Source: Branchiostoma floridae
Lineage: Eukaryota > Chordata > Leptocardii > Amphioxiformes > Branchiostomatidae
DNA: 64,000 bases
Reading direction: 5' to 3'
NCBI RefSeq assembly: GCF_000003815.2
Contig: NC_049982.1
Coordinates: 17,805,104-17,869,103 of the forward strand
How positions within the stretch are numbered: position 1 is the stretch's first letter; every line of letters starts with the position of its first letter. The notes beneath the pieces were generated by a model that was given only the letters and a program-made list of their open reading frames with translations, did not search any database and had not been told where the DNA came from. This document shows positions 59,401-64,000 of the stretch, in pieces. A program made the translations under genes and the position numbers.

Positions 59401-61294
59401 CCAAGGTTTCGTAGACTTGCTTGGAGGTCTGGCTTACATGATTTATTTCTTAGACAGTTGATATTTGAGAACAAAAGATCTGAGTCCTAGCAGTGAGCTA
59501 TTGTATTAATACTGTTCTTACCAAATTTAAGTGGAACATAAATGGTCAACCTATTGCCAAATTAACAACTAAAACTAAATCTAAAGATTCTCAGATAGTT
59601 TGTATGTACCTCAAACTATAAATTTGTTCAAATTGTTACATTCCATAGAGTCAATTCCACATTACCAAGAGGGTGTTTCTTGCCTTTTATTCTAACATTT
59701 TTGAAATCTTTATAACATTCTGATTGTGAATAGTAACTATTTAGAACTGTTTATATCATCATTGTGATATTCTAAATATTTTCTACAGTATTCAAACATG
59801 TTAGAAACATTTCTAACATCAAAGTCATTATTTCTGATAGTTTCTAAACTGTTCCAACATAGATTCATCATTTGTGATCACATGTCATCATATGTTCGAA
59901 CATTGAAACAAAATGATGAAACTGGGTCAGTATGCTGGGGAGTGGGCAATTCACACATCCCTGTCAAGTACAGGAAATTATGTCTGTCTCACAGCTTCTC
60001 ACAAAAGACTCCCCAGTGTCTACTGAAGAGAATCTAAAAATACAAGACCCAAACAAAAAACCCAGCTTAGCAGCTTGGTTTATGGGGGTAATAAAAGATT
60101 TTATGGAGGGAAAAAATGACGCGAATTGTTGGAACATTTGAGAACATGTTCCAACAATAACAAAAACACATAGATGTTTCTAAATTGTTCTAAATAAAGA
60201 GATATTTGTATTATTACTTTCCCAATGTTTCCAACATATATAGATAGGTTCAAAAATGTTCAAACTTTCATTTTCAATTGTATTCTTTTACTTAGAATAG
60301 TTCAAACTTATGACAAATATTGTTTAAAAACCCTCTCGGTGACTCGGAATCGACTCTAGTTGAATCAATCTTGTCCCTGTAATGGTGTTCTGATGCACTG
60401 TGCACATTTCAACAACCTGTATGCTGTAACATATGTATTTTGCTGAAATTCTTGCACAGCGGCAAAAACTTTTGTTCCTTTAAAACTAGTACAGACTACA
60501 TTATTGTACATTTTTCACCAAGTTGGGCCTTTACATTTTATATATTATGTACTTGTGTAAAGTGGGTGAGATTAACAGAAGGAAAGAAAACTCTTCGTGA
60601 ACATTTTGAACAGATGTAAAACTTTTTGCATCTTATCTCAGGATTGCATATAACAATTAACAATTACATTTAGATTATGTGTGAATTTATAAACTGCAGT
60701 CAGTCACTAAAGTCCAGTCTTCAACACTTTATTCAGCCTGCTTCTTTCCATAATGACTGATTTACAATAGACATACACTTTTCTGCCTATCGGCCTGACA
60801 CCATGCAGGTGTTTCTAATAGAATATTGGCACCATGTAAATTGCTATCTGATGCCAAATTAGCTTCACAGTTGGTGGTTATCAAATGATTACTTTACACA
60901 TCAACTGACATGTTTTCTTTACACGATCGAGTGGCAGAAGATCTGGCAGCTGCACGCCGTGACAGAACATGTACATTGAAGGAGATCCACAGGCTCACCA
61001 GTCTATCAACCTCCTGCTGGGGTATTGTCCCCACTGCATGTATCTTTAGCACAAGAGATGTTGGGCTGTTGTGTTATCTTTTTACTTCAGCTCTACAATG
61101 AAACTGGAGTTAAAATCAGAAAAAGTATTTCAGGATTAAGAACAATGGCAAAACAGAGTCCTCTTGCTTCATGTCTACCTCAGAATGTCTGAAAACCAAG
61201 ATGTCTGTTTTTTTTTTTTCAGGGTGGCACAGGATTTGCTAGCAGTGGAGTCAAGTTGGAGGCTAAACAAGATGGCCCAGTCATGCAGGCATAG
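47419..61294 (+). CDS. NOSIP: NOSIP (nitric oxide synthase-interacting protein, U-box-type E3 ligase)
   Basis: Ten coding exons: 47419-47541, 48039-48091, 48379-48490, 53946-54009, 55487-55549, 55955-56091, 56532-56648, 58300-58370, 58781-58889, 61223-61294; 306 residues, close to the human length, all phases consistent. Conserved segments: MTRHARNCTAGAVYTYHEKK; the split U-box start DFDCCCLTLQPCKNPVVTPD with GYIYDKEAILEYILHQKREI; SIVSKPLNPF; LPSFWIPSLTPKAE; then VRCPMSGRPLKMKDL and YVCAVTGDALGNSVPCAVLRP, GDKLKDRDII, GGTGFASSGVKLEA and PVMQA at the stop. NOSIP is a nuclear/cytoplasmic protein linked to eNOS localisation, ubiquitination and the spliceosome (family knowledge). The acceptor for exon 9 is TATGAAG at 58780; the AG three bases later would break the frame. 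Confidence 0.96.
49432..49500. mobile_element. Possible single TIR end (GGCCACACCAATTTAATTTC)
   Basis: The sequence aaggccacaccaatttaattt followed by cttggtt and an A-run resembles the GGCCA ends of the 41430 and 52400 elements. No partner end was found, so it is probably a truncated relic in NOSIP intron 3. Confidence 0.35.
50250..50721. mobile_element. CAG-TIR element copy 3, 472 bp
   Basis: The left end CAGGGATCGAAATAC and the right end GTATTTCGAACCCTG are inverted repeats with one mismatch. CATGT lies directly outside both ends. The interior repeats acatgcaaattgcaag-type motifs. The CAG start and YGAAATAC core match the 22400 copy. In NOSIP intron 3. Confidence 0.78.
51288..51627. mobile_element. 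TIR-bounded segment with a retroelement-like coding remnant
   Basis: TCATTCTTGAACTAGTTGA at 51288-51306 is repeated inverted at 51609-51627. Inside, the plus strand at about 51,365-51,490 reads as GIKEAIYIRALKPSLNRDDG and HRLPATYDPLLIE. I recall similar strings at the C-terminal ends of retroelement endonuclease/RT proteins. No ORF of useful length remains. The segment is a degraded fragment in NOSIP intron 3. Confidence 0.55.
52400..52914. mobile_element. Harbinger-like TIR element, 515 bp, TSD TAA
   Basis: GGCCACAGCAAGTAAATTTT continuing ATGGATGACAT at the left is matched inverted at the right end (52914). TAA lies on both sides (52397-52399, 52915-52917). It shares the GGCCA terminus, the ATGGATGACATCC block and the target site with the 41430 element, so both are likely one family. 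In NOSIP intron 3. Confidence 0.88.
52923..53750. mobile_element. Foldback element: about 300-bp inverted arms built of CCTAGGAG-rich subrepeats
   Basis: The left arm (about 52923-53225) and right arm (about 53447-53750) are near-complete reverse complements. Outer ends are CACAGTAGAGATCACGATCC and its complement. Each arm contains internal palindromes such as gaatcggcgattc and tctcctaggagaga and repeated gatcggagttggccctagg blocks. Both arms contain a matching gatactaagatatgggaaac segment. The loop of about 220 bp carries agtgacactagtg motifs that also occur near 52,605. It directly follows the right end of the Harbinger-like element. Confidence 0.88.
54021..54256. repeat. 51-bp tandem repeat next to NOSIP exon 4 donor
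   Basis: Four full and one partial unit starting tccttttctcaacaattaat, starting 12 bp after the exon 4 end (54009). The full copies are almost identical, implying recent amplification. Each unit contains AATGTAAAAGT, a weak donor-like string. The unit length is a multiple of three, hence an artefactual ORF. Confidence 0.93.
58665..58680. repeat. Poly-C run
   Basis: Homopolymer C stretch in NOSIP intron 8. Confidence 0.85.
59085..59285. repeat. Degenerate ttcagcactgg repeats in NOSIP intron 9
   Basis: About eight scattered copies of ttcagcactgg or cagtgcttg in both orientations over 200 bp. No clean period. Confidence 0.6.
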
Positions 61295-61449
61295 TTGTAT
61301 CAACATGTAGGACTCTCTTCTCATCTCAAAGTCTGCATAATGTCACAAACTTTATGGGTATTGTGAATTAATTGGAAGATGGCAGTACCTTTTTTTAGCT
61401 TTTATTCTGTCCTTGGTATATCCCACATTGTGTGAAACATAGCAAAGGG

Positions 61450-62250
61450 GGCAGGGGTACTGTCAGCACCAGGGACATGTGAAACAGCGTAAGGGCACAA
61501 CGCAACACACTCAGTACCAGGGACAGGGAAACTGGGGTAGCACCAAGGACTGGGAAGTACAGTCAGCACCAGGAATATGTAAAACACCACAAGGGACAGG
61601 GTAACACACTCAGTACCAGGGACAGGGAAACTAAACTGGTGTAACACCAAGGACATGGAAACACAGTCAGGGACAGGGAAACACAATCAGCACCAGGGAC
61701 AGGGAAACAAAATCAGCACAAGGGACAGGGAAACACAATCAGCACCAGGGACAGGGAAACACAATCAGCACCAGGGACAGGGATACACACTCAGCACCAG
61801 GGACAGGGATACACACTCAGCACCAGGGACAAGGGAACACAATCAGCACAATGTGATGAAAAGCGTAGTCTGGGGACAGGGAGAAATAGTGCAAGGGACA
61901 GGGAAACACAGTCAGCACCAGGGACAGAGAAACACAGTCAGCACCAGGAACAGAGAAACACAGTCAGCACCAGGGACAGAGAAATACAGAAGGCACCAGG
62001 GACAGAGAAACACAGTCAGCACCAGGGACAGAAACACAGTCAGCACCAGGGATAGGCAAACACAACCATCACATGGGGCAGGGAAACACAGCCATCACAT
62101 GGGACAGGGAAACACAGCCATCACATGGGACAGGGAAACACAGCCATCACATGGGACAGGGAAACACAGCCATCACATGGGACAGGGAAACACAGCACCA
62201 GGGACAGTGAAACTCAAGGACAGGGAACACTGTCAGCACAAGGAACATGG
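61450..62250. repeat. 26-bp minisatellite downstream of NOSIP stop
   Basis: About 30 units based on gggacagggaaacacagtca followed by gcacca. Copies are most regular between 61,660 and 62,060; a shorter catcacat variant dominates 62,060-62,200. It begins about 155 bp after the NOSIP stop and ends about 110 bp before AATAAA at 62359, so it probably lies in the 3'UTR. Confidence 0.93.
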
Positions 62251-62358
62251 TCAACACCAATAACGGAAAAACAGCCTCCAGAGTTATGCAATGTGTATAC
62301 GGGCCTCTTTCAATCTCAAAACATTTCAAGTATCTTGTAATACAGGATTTTGAAAAAC

Positions 62359-62364
62359 AATAAA
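62359..62364 (+). terminator. Poly(A) signal AATAAA for NOSIP
   Basis: First good plus-strand AATAAA after the stop codon, downstream of the minisatellite. It implies a 3'UTR of about 1.1 kb. Confidence 0.55.
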
Positions 62365-62399
62365 GTCTGAAAGAATGTGTGACATGTGTGATTACCAGT

Positions 62400-63589
62400 A
62401 CGTACTCCATACTCTTTATGTTTACTCTTTACTCCAAATACACAAATACCTCTGATGGGTCACAGGACTCTGGGTAAAAAGTTACCTGCTTAGACAGAAG
62501 CTGATGAGAGGTAGGTTGTTTTATGGTATTGATGTAGAATGTGATGAATTAAGTAGACCTACGAGCTGTGAGCTATAAAACATGTAATGGTATGGGTAGA
62601 TCTTTGGGAGCTCGAGAGTTGTACCTGTCTTGCTTGTGGACATGTATGCTCTAGGTTCAACAACAGCACCCACCCCCGTTAAAATTTGTTGATCTCAGGA
62701 CACCACTACCAAATTTGGTCCGATGTTCTTACTGTATCCATTATAAGGGAACCCCACTACTGTGCTATGACATCAAGGAACTGTACATGTCCGTTTGTGG
62801 GACCGGATGGGGAGGGGTACTCACGGTTAGATCACGTAGAGTAGCTATGATGATAGCACGGAAATTACGTGTGCTGTCCGCAACCCGGACTGAAATAGTG
62901 ATCGCCGTTATTGATTCGCCTCCCTCCGCGCCTCCGCTGCATGGGTGTTAAGATGAGATGACTGAGAGAAACTTCTCTGAATGAGAGTTCTGATAGACTT
63001 CAGAAGCATAAAGTCGCAATGTCAATTGCTTTTAGTCCCCGCGTATCCAACATCCATTACCATAATAACACCAAATAAATAAGCGATGAATTTAAGGAGA
63101 TCTACTTGTGCAGCAACAGTAATTTCCGAGGTATGTACACTTTAGACCTCCGCGTGTTCAACACATTTTTAAAAAGGCTTCGATAGTGATGCATTCCAAG
63201 ACAACAAGGTCAAAGTTTTCAGTTCCTTACCGGGGCAGGCGAGCGAGCTCGTGTTAAGAACATACTGTCACGTTCAGAGCCGGATTTGTAGATAATAATC
63301 ACACGTGCGTACGGCCCAAGACGAGCATGATTCAACAGCAATCTTAAATTTCTATTTATGACCTAACGTTACAACTCGTGTAAAAGTGTGAAGAACCGTT
63401 GCATAATAGCCTGATCTACGGTTTTATTTCTTCGCTAGCAGTAAAGTTTTACGTCGTATGCTCATGCAGCTTTTTGTTTTGTGCAATTACTAACAGGAAA
63501 GAAAGAAAGGAACAACAGAGGATGTATAAACTATATAATAAAGGTACATAGCGGCAATTAATTGTGCCGTGTTTCACCCAGGCGGTATT
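62400..63589. other. Intergenic, nothing recognised
   Basis: Non-repetitive sequence, somewhat GC-richer around 62,790-62,950. It could hold the promoter of a gene to the right of the window, but no element is identifiable. Confidence 0.45.
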
Positions 63590-63645
63590 ATGGAACCCCC
63601 TCTCAACCAGCGCCCGTTCTCCCAATTCTCCCAGCTGGTGTGGTA

Positions 63646-63703
<58 letters not shown>

Positions 63704-63764
63704 CGATATTACGTTTTTAGCTGGTCATGAGAGACAAAAAAGATACACAGAAGAATTGGCAAAG
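63590..63764 (+). other. Weak exon candidate at window end
   Basis: ATG at 63590 opens MEPPLNQRPFSQFSQLVWYD before an (AT)n run. After the run, the acceptor tttttag (63720) and the donor AAAG|GTAAGC (63764) bracket 44 bp that read GHERQKRYTEELAK in the open frame. This could be the 5' part of a plus-strand coiled-coil protein gene continuing outside. Evidence is only splice-site and frame quality. Confidence 0.25.
63650..63702. repeat. (AT)n microsatellite
   Basis: Pure TA dinucleotide run of about 50 bp. Confidence 0.97.
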
Positions 63765-64000
63765 GTAAGCTGTAAAAGCAACGAGTAACTGGGGAAAATG
63801 ATCATTTGTCAAATTAGTATCGCTTGAGAAATCGCAGTAGACGTGGCACCCAACTTGCCCTATTCCCACATCAAGCTACCATTACCCAGCCACATTTGGT
63901 TCTCCATTTTGTACCTACCGATTCCACCTTTTCTGTTTTACCTTTTGTTTTGACGAAAGCTACAGTAGGTCGGTCGGTCGGTTTCAATGTACATGTACGT

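Noticed and set aside
61655-62263. 202-codon plus-strand ORF
   Set aside because: It is a read-through of the 26-bp minisatellite, open in every frame because the unit lacks stops.

Overview
The window is an animal nuclear genome segment. Genes are split into many small exons with GT-AG introns, there are AATAAA poly(A) signals, TIR transposons, a tRNA-derived SINE and many minisatellites, and two N gaps mark a draft scaffold. Gene content and repeat style suggest a cephalochordate (amphioxus, Branchiostoma-like). That assignment is inference and was not checked by search.

Layout. (1) About 1-26,020, minus strand: the BRSK/SAD kinase gene, with its start at 26,019, at least 13 coding exons in view, a first intron of 13 kb, and the C-terminus cut off by the window edge. 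The introns carry most of the mobile DNA: a 1.2-kb TIR element, a SINE, a Tigger-like MITE and two members of a CAG-ended TIR family. (2) 28,109-30,522 and 32,174-35,172, minus strand: two tandem secreted-protein paralogues, each with signal peptide, chitin-binding type-2 domain, coiled coil and FAM3/ILEI domain. Five of their seven exons have identical lengths. (3) 36,405-40,149, plus strand: a short first exon that can be joined in frame either to one large exon coding a single-pass membrane protein of about 321 residues, or to two downstream exons coding a 53-residue peptide. (4) 42,495-46,247, minus strand: POLR1F/RPA43, an RNA polymerase I subunit, five exons, complete. (5) 47,419-61,294, plus strand: NOSIP, ten coding exons, complete, head-to-head with POLR1F. 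(6) 61,450-64,000: a minisatellite, then mostly non-coding sequence with one weak exon candidate.

BRSK, POLR1F and NOSIP are conserved single-copy-type housekeeping or signalling genes with no obvious shared pathway. The most novel coding material is the tandem chitin-binding/coiled-coil/ILEI pair. The most unusual structural theme is tandem duplication directly at 5' splice sites: a 72-bp duplication in BRSK, 41/45-bp repeats in the second ILEI paralogue and 51-bp repeats in NOSIP. In the first two cases the splice donor itself is copied into the intron, and using a copy would bring in a premature stop. A foldback element of about 0.8 kb with long arms lies in NOSIP intron 3.

Exon calls were made by reading splice sites and checking phase by hand, without transcript data. 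Transposon class names rest on TIR and target-site features only.
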